Positions 21,104 to 32,048 of a stretch of DNA of 64,000 nucleotides are shown here, piece after piece. Every line of letters begins with the position of its first letter. Position 1 is the first letter of the stretch. The notes under the pieces are model-generated. The model was not told the DNA's origin. It saw nothing but the letters and a program-made list of their open reading frames with translations, and made no database searches. The DNA is taken from NCBI RefSeq assembly GCF_025370935.1, contig NC_133496.1, positions 9,424,382 to 9,488,381 on the forward strand, read 5' to 3'. A program made the position numbers and the translations under genes. Origin of the DNA: Choristoneura fumiferana (Eukaryota > Arthropoda > Insecta > Lepidoptera > Tortricidae).

Positions 21104-21335
21104 GTGCCGCTGGCGTGCGTGTGCGACAACGTGTCGGCGCCGCTGCGGCTGGGCGGCGCGGGCGCGCTGGAGCTGGTGCTGGCGGCGCGCGCGCTGGCGC
21201 CGGACGAGGACGCGCGCCAGCTGCACTTCCGCGGCCGCTGGGACGCCCCCCCCGCCCCCCCGCGCCGCCGCACTGCGCCGCGCGCCGCCGCCTGCCGCCG
21301 CCCGGCGGACACCTGCGTCTGCTCTACCCCTACGA
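21104..21335 (+). CDS. CUB/LDLa-domain protein, exon 7
   Basis: Acceptor TGGTCGGCAG ends at 21103 and the frame joins exon 6 in phase 0. Encodes VPLACVCDNVSAPLRLGGAG, LELVLAARALAPDEDARQLH and an aromatic FRGRWD, typical of a late CUB half. Then a proline-rich segment changes frame (C-run near 21247-21262) to reach LRLLYPY before donor GTGAGT at 21336. Confidence 0.75.
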
Positions 21336-22286
21336 GTGAGTATTCTCCTTCCACGATTACACTCACTCGTACGTGTTGACCTGTCTCGCCTCGACATGAC
21401 ACCTCGCTTGTCTTCTTCAGACTTACGCTTGTAACATTAAAATCAGCTGTTACTCACCAGCTTCAAGGACTTATTAATATCTGCCATATAATTTTATATT
21501 TTATAATTATTAAACTGGGCCACTGTTTGCCCTAAGAATAAGGTTGATTTATTTAATTAACCATCGTTATAGATGTAACTTGTGATGGTAAGGAAACCAC
21601 ATTTTTTGACTCGTCTGCCGCCGTTAAAATGCCGAAATTCGGTGGTGGCGCTGTATATATGCGGTGATTTATGGAACTATTTCTTTGAGGGTGGATCTAT
21701 TTTTTATTGAACTTTACTACCGCCAACCTGGGCGTGTGATGCTACTGGTTTGCCGCGAGGGGGCGCCAGCATTAATTTTCACGTTACACGCTGTCGTCGG
21801 TAGAGTGGAAACTCATCCTTCCTATTAGCCATCCTCTTGACCTCCTGATACGAGACGACATCGACTTACATCCTTATTTGATCGATGTAGCTGTGCCTGT
21901 GTTGACCTTTTCCTCGCTTCCCCTCCACCTTCCCTTTTGGAATGGTCTCGAAGAAGCCATCGTGTCGTATCAAATGCCCAATCGTTTTCCCTTGGCTCGC
22001 CTCGGCCTCTGTCTTGTCCATGTTCAGTTCATTCTGAGATACATTTGGAGTAGAGCGTGATATAGTCGCTCCAGTTTGAGTTGCAGTCTTCGGAATATTC
22101 AGCGATTCATACTGCTATTACTATTCTTCTCGTGATTCGCTTCACTGTGTATAATTAAAGCTACCGCAAACCGTACGCCGGCGGGCGACAGCGTGGCGAG
22201 CGTCTCAGTTCCGGAACGTAAGTGGAACACGCTCGCCGCCCTGCCGCCCGGCCGGCGTCCCGCGGCTGACCCTCTCGTGTGTGCAG
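21336..22286 (+). other. Intron between exons 7 and 8
   Basis: No gene recognised; AT-rich with ordinary composition compared with the GC-rich exons on both sides. Confidence 0.5.
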
Positions 22287-22483
22287 CGAGAACCACGCGT
22301 CGGAGTGCGGCGAGACGCCGTTCCTGCTGGCGGCGCGCGGCAACCGGTCCGTGTTCCTGCGCGTGTGGGGCGAGGAGCTGCCGCCCGCGCCGCCCGCCGC
22401 GCCCCGCCAGCGGGCGCCGCGCCCGACCCGCCGCTCTGCCACACCGCCAACCGCGTGCTCGTCTACCACGCGCACACCGCCAG
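22287..22483 (+). CDS. CUB/LDLa-domain protein, exon 8 (last visible)
   Basis: Acceptor TGTGTGCAG ends at 22286; the first base completes the Asp codon from exon 7. Encodes ENHASECGETPFLLAARGNR, SVFLRVWGEELPPAPPAAP and, after a further frame change near 22400, LCHTANRVLVYHAHTAR, then donor GTGAGT at 22484. The gene then enters the gap at 22543; transmembrane and cytoplasmic parts expected of a Culd-like protein are not visible. Confidence 0.75.
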
Positions 22484-22542
22484 GTGAGTGACCGGGGCCC
22501 GGCGCGGGCGGGCGGCGGGCCGGGGGTTCTGATCGTCCGTCT

Positions 22543-22642
22543 NNNNNNNNNNNNNNNNNNNNNNNNNNNNNNNNNNNNNNNNNNNNNNNNNNNNNNNNNN
22601 NNNNNNNNNNNNNNNNNNNNNNNNNNNNNNNNNNNNNNNNNN
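22543..22642. other. Assembly gap, 100 N
   Basis: Exactly 100 N, the usual placeholder for a gap of unknown size, lying in the intron after exon 8 of the CUB/LDLa gene. Confidence 0.99.
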
Positions 22643-23039
22643 TGTTGGGAAAAAGCAATGAACACAGTAATTAAGGAAAACCTAGGTACGTTCCTATAAT
22701 TAGCAAAGACGTAGTTTTTTTTGTTTCTGACTATTTGTTTGCAGTTTAGACTCGACATTGTTAGGGATGGCGCAATTGCTAATTGAAGGGGAATCAACAT
22801 TAATCATTTCACTTGAGAACCGGCTGCGGTTTTCCCGGAGTCACTTTCGAAACTGTTGGTTAGTCATTAGAAGGCATTAATCAGGGATACTTATTACGTA
22901 ACAATATCGCGGCGAGCGCGTAGCGATATCGCTGCGACCGCGCAGCTAGTTCGCCGCGTTAGCGCTAAAAACACCATATTATAGACTCTCGTACAATAAT
23001 AATAGGGCGTCTTCGGCGCTAGCTAACACAGCGAAATCA

Positions 23040-23270
23040 CTGCGCGCTCGCAGCGAATCGTTGCGCGCTCGCAGCGACATCGTTACGCCCTCGCGGCGAT
23101 ATCGTTGCGCGCTCGCAGCGACATCGTTGCGCGCTCGCAGCGACATCGTTGCGCGCTCGCAGCGACATCGTTACGCTCTCGCGGCGATATCGTTGCACGC
23201 TCGCGGTGAAATCGACGCGCTCGCATCGAACTCGCTGCGCGCTCGCCTCGCCATCAACTCACACGCAAAT
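23040..23270. repeat. 22-bp GC-rich tandem repeat, about 10 copies
   Basis: Unit close to CGCTCGCAGCGACATCGTTGCG with variants (GGCGATAT, CATCGAACTC) decaying towards the right. Frames through it are repetitive and not genes. Confidence 0.9.
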
Positions 23271-23337
23271 TGCTAGTGGGCCTAGTGCGATAAGATAAGG
23301 CCTTTAAGAAGTAAAGTCACCGACATAGCTCGATTTC

Positions 23338-23450
23338 GGAAAGGTAGTAGACGTCACAGGGGACCGAAGAGCTGGTAGCTTCCTCGGACAAAGAATTAGC
23401 CTAGCTATTCAGAGGAAACGCCGCCAGCATCTTCGGGACCTTGCCTAAGG
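23338..23450 (+). mobile_element. LINE ORF2 C-terminal tail fragment
   Basis: Matches the signature coded at 26500-26625 (GDRRAGSFLAQRIS...IQRGNAA...G), here with substitutions and frame damage. Degraded fragment. Confidence 0.5.
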
Positions 23451-24192
23451 GGTACTTACCCTTTGTGTTATTCCAGAGGTCCAGCTACCTACATACCAAA
23501 TTTCATGGCTCTAAGCCCAGTGGTTGTTATTTCGAGATTTTATCCCTGTTATCTCGTGGGAATATCGGGTCAAAAAGTCACTTAAGTGTTATTCCAGATG
23601 TCCAGTTATCTACATACCAAATTTCATGACTAAGCCCAGCGGTTATTATTTCGAGATTTTATCCCTATCCGTAGGAATATCGGGATAAATAGTAGGCCTA
23701 TGTATTATTTCAGAGGTTCAGCTACCTACACACCTAAATTTCATGGCTCTAAGCCCAGCGGTTGTTATTTCGAGATTTTATCCCTATCCCGTGGGATATC
23801 GGAATAAAAAGTAGCCTATGTGTTATTCATAGGTCCCAGCTACCTCAATAAATTTCATGGTTCAAAGCCCCAGCGGTTGTTTATTTCAAAGATTTTATCC
23901 CTAGTAAATCGTGGGAATATCGGGTCAAAAAGTCGCGCCTGTGTTTTATTCCAGACGTCCAACTACACATACCACATTTTTCATGACTCTAACCTAGCGG
24001 TTGTTATTTCAAGATTTTAAATGCCCTATCCCGTGGGAATATCGGGATAAAAAGTATCCTATGTTTTAATCCAGGTTATAAACTAACTTTTCGCCAAATT
24101 TCATCCAAATCCGTCCAGCCGTTTAAGCGTGAAAAAGTAACAAACATACTCACTCACTCACAAACTTTCACATTTATAATATTAGTAGGATA
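23440..24192 (+). mobile_element. RTE-like LINE 3' region with degenerate 120-bp tandem repeats
   Basis: Five or six degenerate units (ACATACCAAATTTCATGGCT, then GATTTTATCCCTATCCCGTG, then a GGGATAAAAAGTAGCCTATG-like end). They close with the dispersed tail CCAAATCCGTCCAGCCGTTT and TTATAATATTAGTAGGAT, a very common 3' end of lepidopteran RTE-type LINEs and their SINE partners. Similar sequence is at 62400-62670. Confidence 0.65.
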
Positions 24193-24454
24193 ACCTAAAA
24201 ATAAAAGTTTCATTTTTAATACAAGCTTTTTTTTGCTGACTGTACTTTTTGTTGACTGTACTTGCACTGTCACCCAAACTACATTTGCACACCAAATTTC
24301 AAGCCGATGCTATTAGCCGTTGAAGAGTTCCGTCCTGCGGAGACGATCCTGGCCGGACTACCAGGATGTCACTACCAGATTATTGTATTATCACGCGATT
24401 TACATAAGTATTTCAAATTTCAAGTCAATTTCCACTGGATGTTGGTTTAATTAA

Positions 24455-24524
24455 AAGCCGTGGTGGCCTAGTGGTTTGACCTATCGCCTCTCAAACAGAG
24501 GGTTGAGTTCAAACCCCGGCTCGC
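24455..24524 (+). mobile_element. tRNA-derived SINE head, cut by the second gap
   Basis: GCCGTGGTGGCCTAGTGGTT (A-box-like) and GAGTTCAAACCCCGGCTCGC (B-box-like) are the RNA polymerase III boxes of a common lepidopteran SINE. The body is lost in the N run. The segment CTATCGCCTCTCAAACAGAG recurs, reverse complemented, at 28185-28215. Confidence 0.75.
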
Positions 24525-24997
24525 NNNNNNNNNNNNNNNNNNNNNNNNNNNNNNNNNNNNNNNNNNNNNNNNNNNNNNNNNNNNNNNNNNNNNNNNNNNN
24601 NNNNNNNNNNNNNNNNNNNNNNNNNNNNNNNNNNNNNNNNNNNNNNNNNNNNNNNNNNNNNNNNNNNNNNNNNNNNNNNNNNNNNNNNNNNNNNNNNNNN
24701 NNNNNNNNNNNNNNNNNNNNNNNNNNNNNNNNNNNNNNNNNNNNNNNNNNNNNNNNNNNNNNNNNNNNNNNNNNNNNNNNNNNNNNNNNNNNNNNNNNNN
24801 NNNNNNNNNNNNNNNNNNNNNNNNNNNNNNNNNNNNNNNNNNNNNNNNNNNNNNNNNNNNNNNNNNNNNNNNNNNNNNNNNNNNNNNNNNNNNNNNNNNN
24901 NNNNNNNNNNNNNNNNNNNNNNNNNNNNNNNNNNNNNNNNNNNNNNNNNNNNNNNNNNNNNNNNNNNNNNNNNNNNNNNNNNNNNNNNNNNNNNNNN
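24525..24997. other. Assembly gap, 473 N
   Basis: 473 N, beginning inside a SINE and ending just before a possible splice acceptor. Confidence 0.99.
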
Positions 24998-25010
24998 TAC
25001 AACCTTGCAG

Positions 25011-25088
25011 GCCGCTGGCCGGCAATGCGACCGTCTTATGTTTCAACGCATGCTCTGCGACACGGCCTACGCCACGCAGCACCCGTAG
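25011..25088 (+). CDS. Possible terminal coding exon after the gap
   Basis: An acceptor-like TTGCAG ends at 25010, followed by 25 codons with two Cys (QCDRLMFQRMLCDTAYATQH within them) and a TAG at 25086-25088. GC content is high, as in the CUB/LDLa exons, so it may be a downstream exon of that gene. Short and unproven. Confidence 0.25.
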   Translation, partial: AAGRQCDRLMFQRMLCDTAYATQHP

Positions 25089-25149
25089 CCGCCCGCCGCC
25101 CGCCAGCAGCCAGCGCGACACGCGCGCACTCATCAGAGCGACCAGTTCC

Positions 25150-25460
25150 GTAGCCAAAATGGCAAAAACGGAACCCTTAAAGTTTCGCCATGCCTGTCGG
25201 TCTGTCTGTCCGTCCGCGGCTTTGCTCAGGGAATATAAGTGCTAGAAAGCTGTAATTTTGCACGAATATAAGTACGAGTAAACTATGCCGACAAAAAAGT
25301 ACATTCAAAAATTCAAAAATAATTTTTTTTAGAGTACCTCCCATAGACGTAATGTGGGGGTGATTTTTTTTTCTCATCCAATCTTGTAGTGTGGGGCATC
25401 GTTAGATAGGTCTCTTAAAACCATTAGGGGGTTGCTAAAAAGATTGAATGATATGAACTT
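25150..25460. mobile_element. Truncated copy of the GGTTCCGTAGCC repeat
   Basis: Shares GTAGCCAAAATGGCAAAAAC and TCCGTCCGCGGCTTTGCTCA with the fuller copy at 37847-38495, but lacks the right terminus. Confidence 0.7.
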
Positions 25461-26178
25461 TACAAAGGCCATCAGTGTCCAATTATAATTATTTGTTATG
25501 TCCTTCCCAAAGGAAGGATGTAGGCACGAGGCTATATATCTGCTTGGCCGGCAACCCCCTACTTCACGGCCTCTACAGTAATGTACTATTAGTGATAATT
25601 TCATAAAAAATGTTTATATTTTGGTAATAAAGCCTATTTTTTCACAAATCCTTTTGTATTCAATTTATTTGGCCCTTTATGAATTAGCAGAGGTTTTTTA
25701 CACACAATGTACTTGACTATCGACTCGTATTATCGATAATTATAAATTCGAGGATAATCGAGCATTTAAAAGCACAAAGTAGGTAAACTTAAAGTCTATT
25801 ATTACCATCCGCGAGAATCAGCCCGTTGCCGAAACAGCGTTTGCTTACGTCATAGATTAAATTTTTCTTCAGGCAGGAATTGAGCACAGTAAAAGCATCA
25901 TCTGGATCATTGACGACTGAAAAAGAGGATTGATCATTGCATAAGAATGATAAGAAGATCATTGAATAAGAAGATATTGATGATGATGATGATTCATGTG
26001 GCCCGAATATGGCTGGAAGAAGACATCAAGTAGGTATATTATTGTTTATTACCTAAATCACAAGATAATGTTCAGAATTATTGACGGTAGGTAGGTAAGT
26101 AGGTAATATTATGCTTACGTTTCAGACATGTATTTGACTGTCAGGTAGTGTTTTTTTAAATTGTGGGTTACATAACTA

Positions 26179-26320
26179 AAGCCAAGTTTAGACTTGCAAG
26201 AAAAATCGTGCAAGTTGCATTACATTGCGAGGCCGTAAAACCAACGAGTTTGCAGTGCTCAATCGAGCGCCGCAATGTAATGCAACTTGCACAATTTTTC
26301 TTGCAAGTCTAAACTCGGCT
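26179..26320. mobile_element. Fold-back MITE, about 142 bp
   Basis: Near-perfect inverted repeat of about 50 bp per arm, with AGTTTAGACTTGCAAGAAAA at the left and its complement at the right. No coding capacity. Confidence 0.8.
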
Positions 26321-26499
26321 TAACAATGCAATAACGAGAAGTTTAAGAAACTGTGAAACCTTTTGTTCAAGGCTTTCTTTTTTTATTATATTCCAAGAAT
26401 GTTGTAGTGAAAGAAAAATTATTTTGTACCTTTCGGCGTCGAGACCCTTGGTCCGTGGGGCCCTGGCGCTCTGAGTCTCTTCAAAGATCTATCAAAGAG

Positions 26500-26625
26500 A
26501 CTCAGAGATACCACAGGAGACCGAAGAGCTGGCAGTTTCCTCGCTCAACGCATCAGTCTTGCGATCCAGCGGGAATGCTGCTGCCAGCATCTTTGGTACC
26601 ATGCCGCAGGGTCCATTTTTAGATT
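26500..26625 (+). mobile_element. LINE ORF2 C-terminal tail fragment
   Basis: Encodes TGDRRAGSFLAQRISLAIQ with RGNAAS-like continuation after a frame change, the same C-terminal signature as at 16270-16400. Clade not determined. Confidence 0.55.
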
Positions 26626-26794
26626 TAATATAATTTTAGTTTATTTAATTTTACTGTACATAATATACCTATTTTATAGTTGGACCTGTATTGTTCTGGA
26701 AATAATCATCATCAGTTAATTTTATATTTATTGTTGTAATTGCTATTTTATGTGCAATGTTTTCACCTTCAGTGTACATAATACAGGTGTAAAC

Positions 26795-27940
26795 TTCATA
26801 TCGATCAGTATGGGAAAGTCTGAAACCTGAACCATGTCATCGATTTTAGTCACAAGAAAAACTGCATTCTTACATTTTTAAAAACTTCTATTCAGCTCGA
26901 GAATCGAACCCGGACGTTTTGAAAAATAAAACTTAATATATTTTGAAGAATATGAAATGGTTTACTAATGTATCGGCGAAAATTATTTAGCAAATTATTA
27001 ACTCCCAAACTATTTATCCCATATTTTTATTTAGGCGAAATGTTATTTCCCAACTCAACGTTTCGCACTGATAGCATTTTCCAACTAATGATTCGATAAA
27101 TTATTATTATGCAAATTATTACCTGGATTTTTTTTAAGATGTCATTTATGTTTTCGTCAAATGTATTGATTGGCATACCTTAATTTAGCAACTTATTGAA
27201 TGGCATCCAACCTACTTTTCTAGTGTCATTTATCTTGGCTGCTATAAAAAAAAACCTAACATCGAAGGCTAAGGCGGGAGCTACGCTCCGCTTCGCTCCC
27301 GCCTTAGCCTTCTGAACCTAAACTATCCAAGTCGCTTCTGCTCCGAACCGTCTTGCTCGCTCGCTTCGCTCGCTCGCACAAATCAAATTAAAGTATAACT
27401 TTGCAATGTAAAAAAATTGCCCAAATGTTATTTGACAATTTGTTATTTGCCTAAGCCAATCATTTGCTGCATAATTATTTTCCACATAAATGTGTGCTGA
27501 AGTAAAATTTTGCAATGTAAAAATGTTGCGAAATAAAAAAAATGCGAAGTAAAGTAATGCCAAATATTAGTTTGCCAAATGAAACTTTGGCGAAAGGTTG
27601 GTTGCTAAGTGAAATTTTGCGAAACATATTTCGCCGAAAAGGCAGTACACCATATGAAATACAATGCATTTTATTTATCCTATGTAAATATCGTGTTTCA
27701 TATTAAAATTTATCACTTACGACCCACACAACCGATATCCAAACAAATAATAGTAAGTATATTATTATGTTTTATTTTAAAAAACGACCGGGTTCGACTC
27801 CCGAACTGAGTACAAGTTACTTTTTTTTAATAAATGAATGCAGTATTTCTTCTTACTAAAATCGATGACATGGTTCCTAAGAACAGATCTTGGGTAAAGT
27901 TTCACACTTTCCCATACTGACCAATATGAATGTTACAGCA
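26795..27940. mobile_element. Composite fold-back: inverted SINE-like pair around an AT-rich element
   Basis: 26795-26930 and 27783-27940 are inverted copies (both contain CCATGTCATCGATTTTAGT or its complement, TCAGTATGGGAAAG and a B-box-like GGGTTCGACTCCC). Between them lies 26985-27640, built of degenerate words such as GGCGAAA, TTATTTGCC and GCAAATTATT in both orientations, with TCGGCGAAA at each end. At its centre is the conserved hairpin core 27241-27380. Confidence 0.6.
27241..27380 (-). repeat. Hairpin-rich conserved core, copy 1
   Basis: Contains AAAAACCTAACATCGAAGGC, the hairpin GGCTAAGGCGGGAGC/GCTCCCGCCTTAGCC and the palindromic GCTCGCTCGCTTCGCTCGCT. Three more copies are at 31822-31963 (+), 32049-32190 (-) and 61860-61972 (+). 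The flanking AT-rich sequences differ at each locus. Confidence 0.8.
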
Positions 27941-28039
27941 TGTATATTGATTTAGTAATTTATCAAAAAAAAACGCAGCATTACGTAAACATAAAATATT
28001 ACGCAAAAAAATAGATCATAGTAATAAATAACAAATATT

Positions 28040-28230
28040 ATGTCATCATCATCATCATCATCCCAGCCTATATACGTCCCACTGCTGGGCACAGGCCTCC
28101 TCTCAGAACAAGAGGGCTTGGGCTATAGTTCCCACGCGGACCCAGTGCGGATTGGGAACTTCACACGCACCATTGAATTGCTTCGCACAACCCTCTGTTT
28201 GAGAGGCGATAGGAGGAATATTATGTACTA
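28040..28230 (-). mobile_element. Lepidopteran LINE/SINE 3' end with (ATG)n tail
   Basis: Read on the minus strand it ends in GATGATGATG (28040-28062 as CATCATCAT). It carries the widespread AGTGGGACGTATATAGGCTG and GCCCAAGCCCTCTTGTTCTG segments joined to the CTATCGCCTCTCAAACAGAG part of the SINE head at 24480. A related fragment is at 30835-30910. Confidence 0.7.
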
Positions 28231-28479
28231 GGTCTTTATACACCGTGTTCTTTATTTCCATTAACTTCGGCAAACGGCTCTGTTCATTCGATATGAACAT
28301 AATAAGGTAAAAGTAGTTACTTACCTGATAATTAACTTTTTCGTCACATTGAAAAAAATTTTTTCTTCTAAAATAACATTCTTTTTTAGATGCATATAAC
28401 AGCTTCACGCTCATTAAATAGTTAAATTATAAAATACACACAACACAACAAGATATATTGACAAGTGACATTGACGCAG

Positions 28480-29090
28480 GACCGATGAACGGTGGAGCAG
28501 ACGAGTCCTCGAATGGAGACCACGGACGGGAAAACGTAGTGTAGGGCGTCCTGAGGCACGGTGGACGGATGACCTTAAGAGGATCGCTATAGAAGTGGAA
28601 AGACGCATCGACAATGCCTGGAAGAGCTTTTGGTCTATGAAGAAACTATTGAAGGGCAACCTTTCACTTTTACTTAAGCGGAAACTCGTCGACTCTTGTA
28701 TACTGCCCATCTTAACCTACGGTGCCCAAACATAGTCCTTAACCGAGATCCTGAAGTCCAAGTTGAAGGTTTGCCAGAAGGCTATGGAGCGCAGCATTTT
28801 GGGTATCAAAAGGACAGATCGGATCCGGAACACCATGTTGCGCTCGAAAACGTGCATAGCAGATGTAGGTAGAGAAACCGCCAGGCTGAAGTGGGACTGG
28901 GTTGGCATGTCTGCCTCATGCACCGGAGAGATGGGCACAGGTTACTACCCAGTGGGCGCGCCAAGTTGGTCAACGGCGGCGCGGTAGACTGAGACGGAGG
29001 TGGCGGGACGACTTGGACACAGAAACGATTGGCAAAACTTACCTGCCGACAGGTGAAGTTGGAAATGCGAGAGACCGAAATATAATCTAA
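28480..29090 (+). pseudogene. RTE-type LINE ORF2 C-terminal fragment, rearranged
   Basis: Encodes, with frame breaks, KSKLKVCQKAMERSILGIKR, TARLKWDWVG and RRRWRDDLD, a string characteristic of lepidopteran RTE-type ORF2 C-termini, preceded by SRRVLEWRPRTGKRSVG...ARWTDDL from a second, similar element. The same signature appears at 59425-59724 on the other strand. No intact catalytic domain. Confidence 0.7.
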
Positions 29091-29099
29091 AGGCTGACC

Positions 29100-30984
29100 A
29101 GAATTATCAAAAACCTCGCTATATTGCGGAAAACATTGGTTTTAATTAAATTGGTTTGGTTCTATTGAGAACTAATTTCTTGCACCGGTAAATTCAAATG
29201 TCATCTGTATTGCTGCCAAAGTTTAACGTTGTTTACGTGCGGTAGTTTAAGGTGGAACGATTTCCATACTAATGTATTAACACAATCATGTGCGCTTGAA
29301 AGAATAATTTGAAATTAAAATCACATCTGTTGACTTTTATTTTGTTCTTTTTTTGAGGCATTTTTTATTTACCTAAAGAAAGCTTTGATTAATAGCTTAA
29401 TCTAGATGATTATTTTAGTTATTTTTTGTCAATATGTGAGTGGACGGCGACAGTATCGTACGCCAACGGCTCGGTTAGTAGTGTGTGTTTCAGCTACGTT
29501 GTCAACTCGCTTGACAATTCGATGCTAAGCGACGTTGCCAGATTTCGTTTGATTTGTCTGATCAAAATCACATAATTACCATTTTGAAGCTCGTTTAACT
29601 TTTTTTTAAATATTTTTGCTGGCCATAGGTACAAAGTCCGTCAGTCAAAAGACTGAAGTGCAACGAACAAATGTATTGCCAATTCTTTGGGTTTCCGACA
29701 GAAATTAGGAAGAAAATTACATAACATTAACGTAGTAACAAATAAGTACGGAAAATTGTATTAACGGATTAAAAAGTAGTAGTGATAAAATCAGATAAAG
29801 GCTGCATGGCTTGTGGCTTTTTTCCATAAAATAAAAATAAAAAACATCAAGTCAAATGTCAAATTCGTCAAGTCATAATTTTTTGTTCGTTTGTTGTCAT
29901 AGGTTGTCATGACATTGTAAACTAATGGAGTAATTTTTTCCTAAATTAAATTATCGTAATTTGTCCTCGAAACTGGCGGTTATCATTATCTATAATCTAT
30001 AATGTGAATGCAGTTATATTTTCAAGTATTGAACTGAATTATAATTCACATTGGAAACTATGAAGCCACGAACTTTGCGAAAAAAATACATAAATCATCA
30101 ATACTCTGGTCTCGAAAAAGACGCAATATAAGGAAATTAAAAAGTAAGTACAGTAGAGGCTGAGTACAACATACAACTTCCACCACCCCCGTGGGTACCG
30201 TAGGAATCGGCTGAGGGATAATATCAGAAGATGGGCAGCAGCGTTTTCCAAGCAACCCCATATCATATACTTACTACGCTCGCCAACCCGCTTATCAAAC
30301 GTGGCGAGTATTGGCAACACGGGAAAATATGGGGGAGGCCTAAAGTCCCAGTTTCCATGACCGTAGGTGTTTAGGACAGATATTTTACTGTTTTTTTTTA
30401 CCAAGTCCCAGCCCCTTTGTAGCGGACTAACTTTTGAGCCTCATATCTCGGTAATTTTTGGAGTTCAGAGAAAAGTTCATTTGACAAAATATGCTTCTTC
30501 AAAATATGTTTTATTTTCATAATAAAATATTTAATGACAGAGTGAAAAACACTGTCATAACATACATTGTCAGCTGGTAAGCTGTGTACGAGACTGGCAC
30601 AAGACTGGAAAAGGGTGAAAATGCAAGAGGCACTCAGCAGTGGTTGTATGTGGGCTAATTTAATTGACTGATGTAAATAAATAAATAAAAACTGACTTAG
30701 TGATGGACTTTTTTATTTGTTGTTAAACAAGTCTAATTTCATATTTTCACGTTTTTTTCGTTGAAGGAAAATATCGTGAAGAAACGTACACACACCTGCT
30801 ATATGATTAATGGTGTGTGCTATATTTCAATTCACACTGGGTCTGCGTTGAAAATAACGCCCAAGCCCTCATTGTGCGAGGAGGCCTGTGTATGTAGGTA
30901 TGTATAGGGATAATGATTATGACTAATTTTCTCATAGTATGTAAAGTGTATTGTAAATAAAAAATAAATAAACAATCGTTGAGT
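29100..30984. other. Gene-free AT-rich stretch
   Basis: I see no supported gene. The minus-strand frame at 30039-30404 has no recognisable domain. A fragment of the widespread CACTGGGTCTGCG/CAAGCCCTC repeat is at 30835-30910. Confidence 0.5.
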
Positions 30985-31146
30985 TACGGTCAAGGAAACT
31001 GAGTCACGTACCAGGGTGGAACCTATGTGCTACTAATGTCATATTGACATCCCATACACTTGCCAAAGAAATCACAGCGCAATTGAATATGAAAAGGTTC
31101 CACTTGGGTTCCACTCTGGTACGTGATTCGGTTTCCTTGACTTTGT
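30985..31146. mobile_element. Fold-back MITE, family with 42148-42298, copy 1
   Basis: Inverted ends GGTCAAGGAAACTGAGTCAC and GTGATTCGGTTTCCTTGAC around a core with GGTGGAACC and GGTTCCAC. TA at the ends suggests a Tc1/mariner-type derivative. Confidence 0.7.
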
Positions 31147-31374
31147 AAAGGCGAACTTATCCCTCGAAGGGATCTCTACCAAGCGACCCTTGAGTGGATG
31201 TGAGGAATTATAAGTCTCATAGTACTTACTGTAGTTGTGCTGTGCATATTCAGATTTACCTAAAATTTAAAAAAAAAAATGCTTGCCTAAATTAGGTCTT
31301 ATAAATTTTTAGCTACACATTTCAAAAAATATTAACATCATTAACCTAGAACAATAAAAAAAAACAATAAAAAA

Positions 31375-31465
31375 AAATCTTACAACGGGTTTGAACCCGA
31401 ACTTCCTAAGCTGAGGGTAGAGTAAACTCTAGCCTTATGCAACTAGGCCAATCTGCTCTTTGATC
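31375..31465 (-). mobile_element. tRNA-like SINE head
   Basis: The minus strand shows GATTGGCCTAGTTGCATAAG (A-box-like) and GTTCGGGTTCAAACCCG (B box), followed by an A/T-rich tail. A pol III SINE head rather than a functional tRNA gene. Confidence 0.55.
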
Positions 31466-31821
31466 ATGAGATCGAAATTAACAAAGACTTCTGTTTACAA
31501 CAAATTACAAGCATGTGTGCGAAAGGGTATGTATTATAAGACCGACAAATCATAATACCTACAGTTGAAATGTCGACGTATAACACATCGAAATTCAGAA
31601 TACCGAATGTACAAAATACCGACAACCGATACACCGAAGGTCGAAATATCTATTTTTAAATGACCGAAAGTACAAAATCCCGAAAATGGGGTATGTATTA
31701 TAATACCGAAAAATCATATTACCTACAGTCGAAATATCGACACTTAACAAATCGAAATTCAGAATACCGAAAGTACAAAATACCGAAAGTACAAAATACC
31801 GAAAGCAAAAAAAAGTTTGAT

Positions 31822-31963
31822 ATGTGCGAGCGAGCGAAGCGAGCGAGCAAGACGGTTCGAGGCAAAAGCGACTTGGATAGGTTAGGTTCAGAAGGCTAAG
31901 GCGGGAGCGAAGCGGAGCGTAGCTCCCGCCTTAGCCTTCGATGTTAGGTTTTTTTTTATAGCA
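31822..31963 (+). repeat. Hairpin-rich conserved core, copy 2
   Basis: Same module as 27241-27380, in the opposite orientation, inside the hAT-like element. Confidence 0.8.
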
Positions 31964-32048
31964 GCCCGGATAATATTGCTTCACAAATGATCTTTGCTGT
32001 TGAATCTTATCCAACCTACTTTCTTAGTGGCAGTTAAGTATCTTGCCT

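Noticed and set aside
17905..21434. Long Arg/Ala/Pro-rich alternate frames over the CUB/LDLa exons, including antisense ones
   Set aside because: GC-rich DNA lacks stop codons; only the frames with CUB/LDLa cysteine patterns and splice phase make sense.
22099..25157. Frames running through N blocks
   Set aside because: Unknown bases hide stops; no evidence of coding.
30039..30404. 121-residue minus-strand frame
   Set aside because: No domain, no splice context and AT-rich hydrophobic composition typical of chance frames.
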